A stretch of DNA of 44,906 nt from Pleomorphomonas diazotrophica (lineage in GTDB: Bacteria > Pseudomonadota > Alphaproteobacteria > Rhizobiales > Pleomorphomonadaceae), in assembly GCF_002844595.1 (NCBI RefSeq), contig NZ_PJNW01000010.1, positions 1 to 44,906 of the forward strand, in the 5' to 3' direction. Each line of letters opens with the position of its first letter. Positions within the stretch are counted from its first letter, which is position 1. A program made the translations under genes and the position numbers. This document shows positions 14,259 through 21,763 of the stretch, in pieces. The notes beneath the pieces are model-generated. The model was not told the DNA's origin, searched no databases, and saw nothing but the letters and a program-made list of their open reading frames with translations.

Positions 14259-15158
14259 TCACCGACCATCGATGAAGGCCAGCGCGGTCTCCGCCATGCG
14301 GGGATCGGCGAAGATGGTGTAATGCGTCGCGCCGGGGAGAACGGCCAGCCTGTTGGCGTTCATCGCCGAACCGTCCCAGAGCGCGTCGTGAAGGCCGCCG
14401 CCGAGAAGCGCGAAGAAGTCCACCGCGTGCGCCATCCGCACCGCGTCCCAGTCGCCGTAGATGAGGAGGGTGGGCGCCTTGATGGCGCGGATCTCGGCGG
14501 ACCAGTCGTAGTCGCGCGCGTTCAGCTCGGCGATCTTGTCGAGCAGGACCGGCCAATCCTGAACGCGCGGCGCGTGAGCCGCATAGAGAGTATAGAGCGG
14601 CATTTCCTTCAGATAATCCGCGACGTCATGGGTCGTCCGCGCCATGCCCTCGAGGTTTTCCTTGTGCCAGCCGGCGCGGGAGAAGGGCGCCGATACGGCA
14701 ACGAGGCGGTGGACGAGGTCGGGGTGCTGGATGGTCATCCGCATCGCCACGCCGCCGCCGATGGAATAGCCGACGAGATCCACCTTGCCCAAGTCCAGTT
14801 GAACGACGAGCGCCGCCACATCGTCGGCCATGGCCTCGAACGACAGGGGGCGCGGGATGTCGGCCGTTCCGCCGTGGCCCTGAAGATCGACGGCGATCAC
14901 CTCGTGGTCGCGCGCGAGGATCGGGATGATCGGCTCGAACATGCCGATGGCGCCAAGGCCGCCATGCAGCAGGATGATGGGCGAACCCTCGCCGTAGCGC
15001 GCGTAGTTCAACACCATGCCGTTGACCTCCGCGTGGAGCATTTTGGTCGCCATCGGCAACTCCGCTGCCCCCGCCGACGGGATGGGCAAGAAAGCCGCCG
15101 ACAGGCCGAGCAAGGCCGACAGAAGGGCGCGGCGCGTGGCGCGGAAAGAATACGGCAT
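14259..15158 (-). CDS. Exported alpha/beta hydrolase
   Basis: 299 residues. Residues 1-32 form a signal peptide with a twin-arginine-like start (TRRALLSALLGLS) and an SAGAA cleavage region, so the enzyme is probably periplasmic. The catalytic domain shows oxyanion motif HGG (65-67), nucleophile elbow GYSIGG with Ser132, an acid in LLIYGDWDAV and His279 in GATHYT. The triad is complete. The closest groups are esterases, haloperoxidase-like and meta-cleavage hydrolases; the substrate is unknown. It is the first gene of the hydrolase/SnoaL array but stands apart from the next gene by 230 bases. Confidence 0.88.
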   Translation of the reverse strand: MPYSFRATRRALLSALLGLSAAFLPIPSAGAAELPMATKMLHAEVNGMVLNYARYGEGSPIILLHGGLGAIGMFEPIIPILARDHEVIAVDLQGHGGTADIPRPLSFEAMADDVAALVVQLDLGKVDLVGYSIGGGVAMRMTIQHPDLVHRLVAVSAPFSRAGWHKENLEGMARTTHDVADYLKEMPLYTLYAAHAPRVQDWPVLLDKIAELNARDYDWSAEIRAIKAPTLLIYGDWDAVRMAHAVDFFALLGGGLHDALWDGSAMNANRLAVLPGATHYTIFADPRMAETALAFIDGR

Positions 15159-15389
15159 GTCCTGGATCTCCCGAGCGGTTCCGTCACGATCGTGCCGAGC
15201 GCCCTGAGCGGGCGCCGATCGGGACCTACTTTCGCCGGGGCGATGCCGCCTGTCTTGAAGCGACGTGACCTCTCCGCGATGGCATTGCCCCGCCTCCAGT
15301 CACGAGACGCAAAAGGAGGCGGAACAAGCGGGATCAGGTTGCCGATGCTTCGTCAGCCCAGTCGGCTTTTGCGTTGGCCTGGGTACCGC

Positions 15390-15782
15390 TCACCCTGCAT
15401 TTTCAAGCAGGGACGGCAGGCTCGCGCCGGCGGCATGGTCGATCACGTAAAGCCAACGGCCGTCCGGCTGCTGGCGGATGATCTCGGCCGTACTGCCCGA
15501 TGCGATCACCAGCCCATCGGGGGCAACCAGTTGCCAGTCCGCCCTGAGGAGCGCAATCCGGTCATGCTGGAGGCAGAAGTTGTTGCCCCCCTTCATCGAT
15601 CCGGGAATGGCCAGCAGTTCGGTCAATAGCTTTTCGATTTCGAGCTTTCCCCGAGCCACTTTCCCTTGGTCTGCAAGCAAAGCATCCTCTTCATAGAGAT
15701 CAAGAAGGTTTGCGACTTTGCCCGAGTTGAATGCTTCCATCCACACGGCATTGAAATTCTGAGGTTGGCGGACGATGTACAT
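15390..15782 (-). CDS. NTF2/SnoaL-like protein 1 (DUF4440 type)
   Basis: 130 residues with the cone-shaped NTF2-like pattern: NAVWMEAFNSGKVANLLDLYEEDALLADQGKVARGK at the N-terminus, then a beta-sheet with HDRIALLRADWQL and the C-terminal strand GRWLYVIDHA. The DUF4440/ketosteroid-isomerase-like branch fits best. No polyketide cyclase triad is evident. The ATG at 15782 follows GAGGAGAG. It is divergent from the HxlR gene at 15858, with 75 bases between starts. It is the first of three consecutive SnoaL-like genes with this layout. A small hydrophobic ligand or substrate is likely, but unproven. Confidence 0.82.
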   Translation of the reverse strand: MYIVRQPQNFNAVWMEAFNSGKVANLLDLYEEDALLADQGKVARGKLEIEKLLTELLAIPGSMKGGNNFCLQHDRIALLRADWQLVAPDGLVIASGSTAEIIRQQPDGRWLYVIDHAAGASLPSLLENAG

Positions 15783-15857
15783 GTTTCTCTCCTCGCATCA
15801 GGACCCGGAGAGCAAATCACACGGAAATGCAGCTATCCAAACGGTGAGCACAGCAGG

Positions 15858-16211
15858 ATGCATCTGTCGGACGACTATGTTTTTGATGCGCCTGCTCCCC
15901 GGGCTGCCACCGACTGCCCGGTCGAGGACTGGCTGGAGTTCCTGGGCCACCGGTGGAACGCCTCCATCTTGTGGCACCTCTCCGTCGGGCCGCGCCGCTT
16001 CAACCTTCTCGCCGAGCATCTTCCGGGCATAACGCCCAAAGTGCTGTCTGAGCGGCTGCAGGCCTTGGAGATGCGGGGCCTCGTGGAGCGGCACGAAGGC
16101 CGCACCTTCCCGCGCAGCGTAACCTACGCGCTGACACCCGACGGAGCTCAAGTCAACTCGGTCATCCAGCTTCTCGAGCCGCTGTCCAAGAGGCTGGGCG
16201 AGCGCGGTTGA
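15858..16211 (+). CDS. HxlR family regulator 1
   Basis: 117 residues of the HxlR winged helix: CPVEDWLEFLGHRWNASILWHLSVGPRRFNLLAEHLPGITPKVLSERLQALEMRGLVER, then the wing SVTYALTPDG. The N-terminal Cys in DCPVED matches the position of the redox/ligand-sensing Cys of many HxlR proteins. ATG at 15858 is favoured by homology; only a weak site (AGCAGG) precedes it. It is divergent from SnoaL-like gene 1 and probably regulates it. The two HxlR proteins here share only the family core, so they are not a recent duplication. Confidence 0.86.
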   Translation: MHLSDDYVFDAPAPRAATDCPVEDWLEFLGHRWNASILWHLSVGPRRFNLLAEHLPGITPKVLSERLQALEMRGLVERHEGRTFPRSVTYALTPDGAQVNSVIQLLEPLSKRLGERG

Positions 16212-16265
16212 CGCAGCCGGACAATCCCTCGCCGGAACGGCTCCAGCGGACCGCGACCTCCGGCG

Positions 16266-16703
16266 TCAGCCTGCGCCTGGGCTACCGGCAAGACCCAACT
16301 GCCGCTGCAGGATGGACGCGGCGTTGTAGCAATGGAAAGAGACGACTTTTCCGTCCCTGAGGTGAAACACGTCGCAACAGGGAACATCGATGGTCTTGCC
16401 GGTTGGTGCGACCGTTCCCGCAGGCGTCATCAGCGGGCCCGTGTGCGTGCCGCGAATGGCAAGCTCGACGACGACGACGTCGCCCATCGCATAGATGCTG
16501 AAGAGTTCCCGGTGAATGTCCGGAAAGGCCTGCGCCATGCCCTGTGCCACCATGGCGATGTCCTGCCCACGAAACTCCATGTTCGTCGGGATATCCCGCA
16601 CATAGGCATCGGCCGCGAAGCAGGAGACGAACCGGGCCACATCCAGGCTCTCACCCTCTGCCGCCGCGTATAGCTCTCTTATCCTCTGAACATCGTCTGT
16701 CAT
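16266..16703 (-). CDS. SnoaL-like protein 2 (ester-cyclase type)
   Basis: 145 residues with the SnoaL polyketide-cyclase pattern: RIRELYAAAEGESLDVARFVSCFAADAYVRDIP, FRGQDIAMVAQGMAQAFPDIHRELFSIYAMGD, RGTHTGPLMTPAGTVAPTGK and DVFHLRDGKVVSFHCYN. The P.TG(K) and DGK..S elements are shared with SnoaL-like ester cyclases. SnoaL enzymes use an Asp/His pair for an aldol ring closure in anthracycline synthesis, but most family members are of unknown role. The ATG at 16703 follows AGGAGG. It is divergent from HxlR gene 2, with 119 bases between the starts and an ACTTAC/GTAAGT inverted repeat between them. Confidence 0.85.
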   Translation of the reverse strand: MTDDVQRIRELYAAAEGESLDVARFVSCFAADAYVRDIPTNMEFRGQDIAMVAQGMAQAFPDIHRELFSIYAMGDVVVVELAIRGTHTGPLMTPAGTVAPTGKTIDVPCCDVFHLRDGKVVSFHCYNAASILQRQLGLAGSPGAG

Positions 16704-16775
16704 TGACGCCTCCTTGCCGAACGTTTCGACTGACCCGGCCTCTGCCGGCCAGCAACGGAAGACATATGGACGCGT

Positions 16776-16811
16776 ACTTACTTCTTGGGTAGAACGTACC
16801 AAAATGTAAGT
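16776..16811. promoter_or_regulatory. Candidate HxlR operator
   Basis: ACTTAC (16776-16781) and GTAAGT (16806-16811) form an inverted repeat with a 24-base spacer in the divergent region just ahead of the second HxlR gene. A second GTAC pair (16774-16777 and 16796-16799) lies inside it. HxlR-family sites often contain GTAC/ACTTAC-like half-sites. Suggestive only. Confidence 0.4.
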
Positions 16812-16822
16812 GTGAGTTTTCT

Positions 16823-17191
16823 ATGGACAGACTGACGACCCAATGCGGGCTGGACGTGTCGCTGTCGGTCATCGGCGGCAAGTGGAAGCCCCTGATCCTC
16901 TATCATCTTCAGGACGGCCCGACCCGGTTTTCCGAGATCCGCAGACGCGTCGGCGGCATCAGCGAGAAAGTGCTGATGCAGCAGTTGCGTGAGCTGGTCG
17001 CGATGGACGTTCTCGTCCGCCACGATCATCAACAGGTGCCACCGGTGGTCGACTACACGCTGACACCATTCGGCAAGACGCTGGTTCAGGCTCTGGTTCC
17101 GCTCTGCGAGTGGGGCAATCGGCATCGCGCGCAAGTCACGGAAACGCTGCGGCGGGCAGCGTCCCCGGACGGTCGGACAAGGTCCGCTTGA
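16823..17191 (+). CDS. HxlR family regulator 2
   Basis: 122 residues; canonical HxlR winged helix: CGLDVSLSVIGGKWKPLILYHLQDGPTRFSEIRRRVGGISEKVLMQQLRELVAMDVLVR, then the wing PPVVDYTLTPFGKTL. The Cys at position 8 is in the place of the conserved sensing Cys in HypR/QorR-like members, which respond to aldehydes, quinones or oxidants. It is divergent from SnoaL-like gene 2 and most probably regulates that gene and itself. Whether it responds to electrophiles is inference from the family. Confidence 0.9.
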   Translation: MDRLTTQCGLDVSLSVIGGKWKPLILYHLQDGPTRFSEIRRRVGGISEKVLMQQLRELVAMDVLVRHDHQQVPPVVDYTLTPFGKTLVQALVPLCEWGNRHRAQVTETLRRAASPDGRTRSA

Positions 17192-17252
17192 CGGCCGATG
17201 CGGAATGACCGCGAGCCTTGCTCTCGGGCTCGACGGCCATTGCTGCAAGCAA

Positions 17253-17684
17253 TCAGCGAGCGTAAGCCCTGGCCATCGCCTCCTGGCCGCCAAGCGCCGC
17301 GATCAGGACCTGCGGGTTCCAGTAATCCTTGAAGAGGGCGATCTTGCCGTCGCGCAGATGCAGCACGCAAATATAGTGCTGATGATAGGGAAGGCCCGTT
17401 TCGGTACCCCGTCCCTCGCAGCTGGCCTCGAAGATGACGACGTCGGCCAGATCATGCACGGCTTCCAGCGTCAGTTCCCCGAAATCGAGCAGCGTCCCCA
17501 GGCGGACGGCGTGAGCGGCGATGCTGTCCTTGCCGACGAGCTGTTGCGGGGTGCCGGCGGGCGCAAAGGGATAGTGCACGACGGCATCGTCGGTAAAGAG
17601 ATCGAGAAAATCGGCAGCTACCGATGCCCTCTCTCCCAAGGCTGCACAGATGAGTTCAAACAACGATGGATACTTGTTGCCCAT
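17253..17684 (-). CDS. SnoaL-like protein 3 (PhzA/NTF2 type)
   Basis: 143 residues. It shows the SnoaL_2/NTF2 pattern: ASVAADFLDLFTDDAVVHYPFAPAGTPQQLVGKDSIAAHAVRLG, then FEASCEGRGTETGLPYHQHYICVLHLRDGKIALFKDYWNP. The final motif (DGKI..FKDYWNP) resembles PhzA/B and SnoaL proteins, where this strand lines the pocket. The ATG at 17684 follows AGGAGA. It is divergent from the TetR gene at 17741 with only 56 bases between the starts. It is the third SnoaL-like gene in the array, and it differs clearly in sequence from the other two. Confidence 0.85.
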   Translation of the reverse strand: MGNKYPSLFELICAALGERASVAADFLDLFTDDAVVHYPFAPAGTPQQLVGKDSIAAHAVRLGTLLDFGELTLEAVHDLADVVIFEASCEGRGTETGLPYHQHYICVLHLRDGKIALFKDYWNPQVLIAALGGQEAMARAYAR

Positions 17685-17706
17685 GGCGCTTTCTCCTATG
17701 GATGGA

Positions 17707-17716
17707 ACGGATCCGT
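17707..17716. promoter_or_regulatory. Short palindrome between SnoaL-like 3 and tetR
   Basis: ACGGATCCGT is a perfect 10-bp palindrome in the 56-base divergent region. A direct repeat GATGGAACG occurs at 17701-17709 and 17740-17748, the second covering the tetR start codon. Either could be the TetR-family operator. Confidence 0.35.
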
Positions 17717-17740
17717 CTCGACCACATAGGATAGTCAACG

Positions 17741-18361
17741 ATGGAACGCAAGCGTTCCGACCAAAAAACGAGAGCGCCTTCCGGAGCGGCGGTGCAAAGC
17801 GTCGAACTCACCGAAGCGCTGTATCGTGCGTTGTTCGCCGAATGGGCTGAACACGGCTTCTCGGCGCTCAGCCTCGAAAGGGTGGCGGCACGCGCGGGGG
17901 CAGGCAAAGCCGCCATATATCGCCGCTGGCCCGGAAAGCTTCAGTTCGCGGACGAGGCCATCAACACGATAGCCCTGAGGATGGCGGCATTCGAGGACAA
18001 GGGCTCGCTTGAGGCTGACGTGAGGGCATTTCATCGCCGTCTGCGTTCGGTGTTCAGGCATCCTCTTGTTCGCCGGATCCTTCCCGACATCTATGCGGAA
18101 GTTGCCCGCTCGGAGGCAATGGAGGCGATCAGCGAGCGCGTCGCGCAGACACGACGTGACGAGGCTGCAAAAGTCATCGAACGCGCGATCGCGCGCGGAG
18201 AACTGCCGGGTGCGCTCGACCGCGAGATTGCCCTCGATTTCCTGCCTTGCTCGATCTACTGGCGGATGATGGTGACCAGACGCTCGCTACCGGATGCGCA
18301 ACTGGACCTCTACGCTCAGGGGACGACGGCCGCGATCAAGGCATTGGCATCGGCACCCTGA
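17741..18361 (+). CDS. TetR/AcrR family regulator
   Basis: 206 residues. The DNA-binding domain (~20-68) reads LTEALYRALFAEWAEHGFSALSLERVAARAGAGKAAIYRRWPGK, a TetR helix-turn-helix of the branch that ends in IYRRWPGK. The C-terminal domain (~80-200) is of the TetR_C_11-like kind with LRSVFRHPLVRRILPDIYAEVARS. It is divergent from SnoaL-like gene 3 and probably represses it. It replaces, at the third cassette, the HxlR protein found at the first two. No ligand is predicted. Confidence 0.87.
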   Translation: MERKRSDQKTRAPSGAAVQSVELTEALYRALFAEWAEHGFSALSLERVAARAGAGKAAIYRRWPGKLQFADEAINTIALRMAAFEDKGSLEADVRAFHRRLRSVFRHPLVRRILPDIYAEVARSEAMEAISERVAQTRRDEAAKVIERAIARGELPGALDREIALDFLPCSIYWRMMVTRRSLPDAQLDLYAQGTTAAIKALASAP

Positions 18362-18382
18362 TCGGAGAGTACCGCCACCTGC

Positions 18383-18952
18383 CTACACCTCGCCGAGAAA
18401 CCGCAGCGCCCGCGCCCAGGTCTCCTCGGTGGCGAGCCGGTGATGGTCGGGAAGGCTGGGGTCGGTGTAGAAGTGGCCGGCGCCGGGGTAGATGAAGAGC
18501 TCGGCGGCCATGCCGGCCAGTTCCGCCGCCATCTGCCAGCGCCGGAGGTCCTCGGCCGGCCAGAGATCGTCGCGCTCGCCGACATGCAACTGCGCCCGCC
18601 GTCCCGTGATATCCATGCCGCTTGGGATGTCCGCCGGGGCGTGCAACAGCAGCACGCCGGGGGTCTCGGGGCGCTCGGGCCAGACGGACGCCACCACGCC
18701 GCAGCCCATGGAAAAGCCGGCGAGAACCGTCGCGGCCGGCAGGCCCGAGAGGGCGGCTTTCGCCCGCTCGCAGATGCGATCCCAGCCGATCTCCTCGACG
18801 AGCTCCATGCCCCGGTCAACCGTATCGGCGACAGCCCCGGCGAAGAGGTCGGGCACCGACACGCTGTGCCCGGCCGCGCGCATCCGCTCGGCGGCGGCAA
18901 GCTCCACCGGCCTCAAGCCGAGCACCGAGTGGAAGAGAACCACGGACGCCAT
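18383..18952 (-). CDS. Dienelactone hydrolase family protein with Ser nucleophile
   Basis: 189 residues of the DLH alpha/beta-hydrolase type: VVLFHSVLGLRPVELAAAERMRAAGHSVSVPDLFAG, nucleophile elbow GFSMGCG (Ser81), Asp in VGERDDLW (about 128-129) and His160 in PGAGHFY. Classical dienelactone hydrolase has Cys at the elbow; here it is Ser, so the enzyme may be an esterase or lactonase. The ATG at 18952 is preceded by GGGAGGG. It lies downstream of the 307-residue hydrolase gene on the same strand, with a 127-base gap that holds a perfect 15-bp palindrome, so it may have its own promoter. Confidence 0.83.
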   Translation of the reverse strand: MASVVLFHSVLGLRPVELAAAERMRAAGHSVSVPDLFAGAVADTVDRGMELVEEIGWDRICERAKAALSGLPAATVLAGFSMGCGVVASVWPERPETPGVLLLHAPADIPSGMDITGRRAQLHVGERDDLWPAEDLRRWQMAAELAGMAAELFIYPGAGHFYTDPSLPDHHRLATEETWARALRFLGEV

Positions 18953-19014
18953 CACATACCCTCCCCGCCTCGGCCCGGACCTGGTCCGGGCGCCGCCGAA
19001 GGCCCGAAAGCTTT

Positions 19015-19029
19015 CATGCAGTCTGCATG
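19015..19029. promoter_or_regulatory. Perfect 15-bp palindrome with an extra half-site
   Basis: CATGCAGTCTGCATG (7-base arms, central T) lies between the two hydrolase genes, about 65 bases upstream of the DLH-type start. A third CATGCAG follows at 19046-19052, 31 bases from the first on the same strand. The arrangement looks like a regulator site. The cognate protein is not evident. Confidence 0.45.
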
Positions 19030-19079
19030 CTGGCCGGGCTTTGTCCATGCAGCGTTCGGTCAGGTCGGCCTTGGGAGCG

Positions 19080-20003
19080 TCAGGCCATGAAGCGGGCGAA
19101 CCATTCCAGCATCGGCTCGGGGTCGCGCTGGAAATAGGTGTAGCCATCCCAGCGCCGCGTCGATCCCTCGATCCACAGGAGCGTCTTGTCGGCCACCGGC
19201 AGGTTGTCGAACATGGCCTCGATGTCGCTCGGCCGCGTGTAGACGTCGTCCCGCACCTGATAGAGGAAGGTCGGAATGCCGACGCTCTTCGCCCAGGGGA
19301 CCGGCGATAGCTGGTCGATGGTGAAGCTGGTTTGCAAGCGGATGCGCCGGTTCAGCTCCTCCATGTGGCTCAAGGGAATGCCGAGGCGTTCGAGCGCCCG
19401 TTCCAGCGCCACGCCGGGCGACAGCGGCTGCGGCGCCACCATGCAGCGGACGCCCTCGAAAACCTCCGGGCGGCGCGTCATCGCGAACATCGTGGCATTG
19501 CAGCCGACGCAGCGGCTGAACAAGCCGATCGTCATGCCACGCATGTCCTCGCGGCGGCGGATGTAATCGAGCGATCCCACGACATCGCGCGACTCATAGC
19601 GGCCGACGGAGAAGACGCCGCCGTTGGCGGTGCCGCTGTGCCCGAAGTTCCTGAGGTCATAGGCGAGCACGTTGTAGCCGGCGTCATGCAGGATCTTGTA
19701 GTCGGGGATGAAGTTGACCTCGAAGTCGTTGCCGGCCGAGCCGCCGAACGACTTCCAGGGCTCCAGGTGAGACGGCAGCCCCGCCCGGTTGAACCAGCGG
19801 GGATGGTTGGCGATGATCACCTTGTTCGATCCCTCGCAGGGGATGAACCACCCCTCCAGCGGCACGCCATCCTCGGAGGGAAAGAACACGTCCTCGTAGT
19901 CCAACCCCGCCTCGTCCGGCCAATGCAGGATGGGCGCCTGCGGCCAGGAGCGAAAGCCCTCGGCCATGCGTTGCAGGATGCTGTCGATCTCGTCGGGTGT
20001 CAT
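19080..20003 (-). CDS. Alpha/beta-hydrolase-fold protein with atypical active site
   Basis: 307 residues. The N-terminal ~60 residues are followed by the alpha/beta hydrolase core: KVIIANHPRWFNRAG, GYNVLAYDLRNFGHSG, and the elbow GLFSRCVGCNA. Aligned to GxSxG, the elbow reads S-R-C-V-G, putting Cys165 at the nucleophile position. At the C-terminus, where the catalytic His is expected, there is LLWIEGSTRRWDGYTYF without His. So the triad is altered, or the protein is not a simple hydrolase. It is divergent from the TetR gene at 20130 with 126 bases between the starts and is probably repressed by it. Confidence 0.8.
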   Translation of the reverse strand: MTPDEIDSILQRMAEGFRSWPQAPILHWPDEAGLDYEDVFFPSEDGVPLEGWFIPCEGSNKVIIANHPRWFNRAGLPSHLEPWKSFGGSAGNDFEVNFIPDYKILHDAGYNVLAYDLRNFGHSGTANGGVFSVGRYESRDVVGSLDYIRRREDMRGMTIGLFSRCVGCNATMFAMTRRPEVFEGVRCMVAPQPLSPGVALERALERLGIPLSHMEELNRRIRLQTSFTIDQLSPVPWAKSVGIPTFLYQVRDDVYTRPSDIEAMFDNLPVADKTLLWIEGSTRRWDGYTYFQRDPEPMLEWFARFMA

Positions 20004-20129
20004 GGTGCTCTCCGCAGTGCCCGCTGCGCATGCGGCATCGGCGCGGCCAGAGGGCGCGTCCGGCCGGCGTCAGCGGCCTTGTTTGAAATGTGATGGGCAC
20101 CATTCAATATATGCGTAGATGTACCATCT

Positions 20130-20780
20130 GTGGATTCGCATATGCCCGCCAAGCTGCCGATCACGCTGGAGCCCCGAAAAGCGCCCCGTCAGGCCCGGTC
20201 CGAGGCGACGGTCGACGCCATCTTCGAGGCAACCGTTCAGGTTCTCATGGCCGGCAACACCCGGTATCTGACCACCACGCGCGTCGCCCGGCGAGCCGGC
20301 GTCTCCGTCGGCACGCTCTACCAATACTTCCCGCACAAGGAGGCGCTGCTCTACGCGCTGATCGGCGCCTGTCTTCAGAAGGTGGCGACCCGCGTCGAGC
20401 ATGTCTGCCGGGAGCACCGGGGCATGCCAGCCGAGATGGCATCCGACGCCTTGGTGTCCGCCTACATCGACACCAAGGTGCGCGACGTCGAGACCGCGCG
20501 CGCCCTCTATCTGGCCTCGGCCGAGATCGACGTCATGGATCTGGTGAGCGCCGCCTACGGGCGCTTCCGGCAGGCCGCCGCCGGAATGTTCGCCACCGCG
20601 CCCGACGGAGGGCTTGGCGATATCGACCGGGTCTCGTTCAATCTGATCGCCATGCTGACGGGGGCAACGCGCGTCGCCGTGGAGAGCGGGCTCGACGCCC
20701 GCGACCTCCAGGGCTTTCGCGAGCAGATGATGCTCACCTGCCGGACATGCCTCCGGGGCGATCTTGCGCGCACCGGATAG
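20130..20780 (+). CDS. TetR/AcrR family regulator
   Basis: 216 residues from the GTG at 20130, or 212 from the ATG at 20142; neither has a strong binding site. The helix-turn-helix (~20-70) reads RQARSEATVDAIFEATVQVL, then TTTRVARRAGVSVGTLYQYFPHKEALLYAL, typical of TetR. The C-terminal domain contains ARALYLASAEIDVMDLV and LTGATRVAVESG, common in this branch. It is divergent from the atypical hydrolase. The gap holds GATGTACCATC and ATGGGCACCAT, two short dyads around an AT-rich ATATATG, a plausible promoter-operator. Two Cys near the C-terminus (TCRTC) could sense redox or metal. Confidence 0.87.
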   Translation: MDSHMPAKLPITLEPRKAPRQARSEATVDAIFEATVQVLMAGNTRYLTTTRVARRAGVSVGTLYQYFPHKEALLYALIGACLQKVATRVEHVCREHRGMPAEMASDALVSAYIDTKVRDVETARALYLASAEIDVMDLVSAAYGRFRQAAAGMFATAPDGGLGDIDRVSFNLIAMLTGATRVAVESGLDARDLQGFREQMMLTCRTCLRGDLARTG

Positions 20781-20782
20781 GG

Positions 20783-21415
20783 TCAGGCCAGCGCCGGGAA
20801 ACCCTGGTACCACTCTGCATGGCTGCCTCCATGGTTGTCCATGCCGGGCTTGGTCAGGCAGCCCTTGGGGTCGACGTAGCTGTCGATGCGGCGCACCGGG
20901 CTTTCGGACCAGGTGATGTTGAAGGCGGCGAGCTTGGGGAAGAAGCAGAGGGCGGAGTACGGCAGGTGATCGTGGATCCACCAGGCGAGGCCGCGCCAGT
21001 CGGCGCCCTCGGCATAGCGGTCGGCGAACCAGGGAATGACAATGCAGGCGGTGGCGCCGATGCGGCCGTTCCTGTCCCGGCGATCCCAGATATGGCCGGC
21101 GAAGTTGCTCTCGTTGGAGCCGCAGCCGTAGCCCTTCCTGCCCGCCCGCTGCTGCTCGCTGCAATAGCCGTTGACGGCGACCGACCGGAAGGCCGAGCGG
21201 ATCACCACCTTGCCGAAGCTGGCCTGGAGCGGCTCCAGCAGTTCCTCGCAGAGCCGCCGGCCCACGGCGATCGCCAGGTCCGGATCGTCGGGGATGTTGG
21301 GAATGCCGTGGAAACTCGCCACCTCGCTGTGCAGGAACTCCCGCATGAAGAAGGACTTCGACAGCCGAACCCGGCCGAAATCGTCGAGCGCGGCAACGCT
21401 GGCAATGGCTTTCAT
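20783..21415 (-). CDS. Conserved protein, peptidase M15-like
   Basis: 210 residues. It begins with the FMREFLHSEVASFHGIPNIPDDPDLAIAVGRRLCEELLEPLQ..FG pattern, then VIRSAFRSVAVN, HIWDRRD and WWIHDHLPYS, with conserved His and Asp residues at spacings that recall M15-type D-Ala-D-Ala carboxypeptidase folds (SxFRSxxVN; HxxxxxxD; WxH). No signal peptide is seen, so it is probably not a cell-wall enzyme of the periplasm. It is a family I recall as hypothetical in Hyphomicrobiales. I prefer ATG at 21415 (GGGGG upstream); an ATG at 21448 is open. It converges on the TetR gene with 2 bases between stop codons. Confidence 0.6.
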   Translation of the reverse strand: MKAIASVAALDDFGRVRLSKSFFMREFLHSEVASFHGIPNIPDDPDLAIAVGRRLCEELLEPLQASFGKVVIRSAFRSVAVNGYCSEQQRAGRKGYGCGSNESNFAGHIWDRRDRNGRIGATACIVIPWFADRYAEGADWRGLAWWIHDHLPYSALCFFPKLAAFNITWSESPVRRIDSYVDPKGCLTKPGMDNHGGSHAEWYQGFPALA

Positions 21416-21510
21416 CTGAGCCCCCGAGCATGTGACAATCCGCCGCATCCTGGGGAAGCGCCGCGGCAGGACCTGTCAGCACCGTCCTTGAACCCTCCCC
21501 CAAAACGCCA

Positions 21511-21543
21511 GCGAGGCGGACTCCGGGGGGAGGTCCGCCTCGC
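21511..21543 (-). terminator. Strong hairpin downstream of the sugar operon
   Basis: GCGAGGCGGAC (21511-21521) and GTCCGCCTCGC (21533-21543) form a perfect 11-bp stem with an 11-base loop. On the minus strand the stem is followed by TGGCGTTTT. An alternative stem between 21494-21501 and 21525-21533 overlaps it. It could be a back-up terminator for the operon ending at 21764. Confidence 0.45.
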
Positions 21544-21717
21544 GTCCGACGCCGGGGGGCGTGATGCGCGGTTGGGAAGCGACCGCGCGTTCTCCGGCGG
21601 CGCGGGAGTTTTCGCCACCGGAAACCCGATGAGGCGGAGCGCATCCAGCCTCTGAAACTTTGAAATCCTCCCGCCAACTATCCTATCGAAACGATTCATT
21701 GACAAGGTGGAAGGCGT

Positions 21718-21740
21718 GCCGGGGAGACATCCTCCCCGGC
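21718..21740 (-). terminator. Hairpin just after the glycosidase gene
   Basis: GCCGGGGAG (21718-21726) and CTCCCCGGC (21732-21740) form a perfect 9-bp GC-rich stem with a 5-base loop, 24 bases past the stop codon of the family 3 glycosidase. A T-run is lacking on the minus strand. It is the likely 3' end of the operon mRNA. Confidence 0.5.
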
Positions 21741-21763
21741 GGCGTGGCTTTTATGTCGTACTT

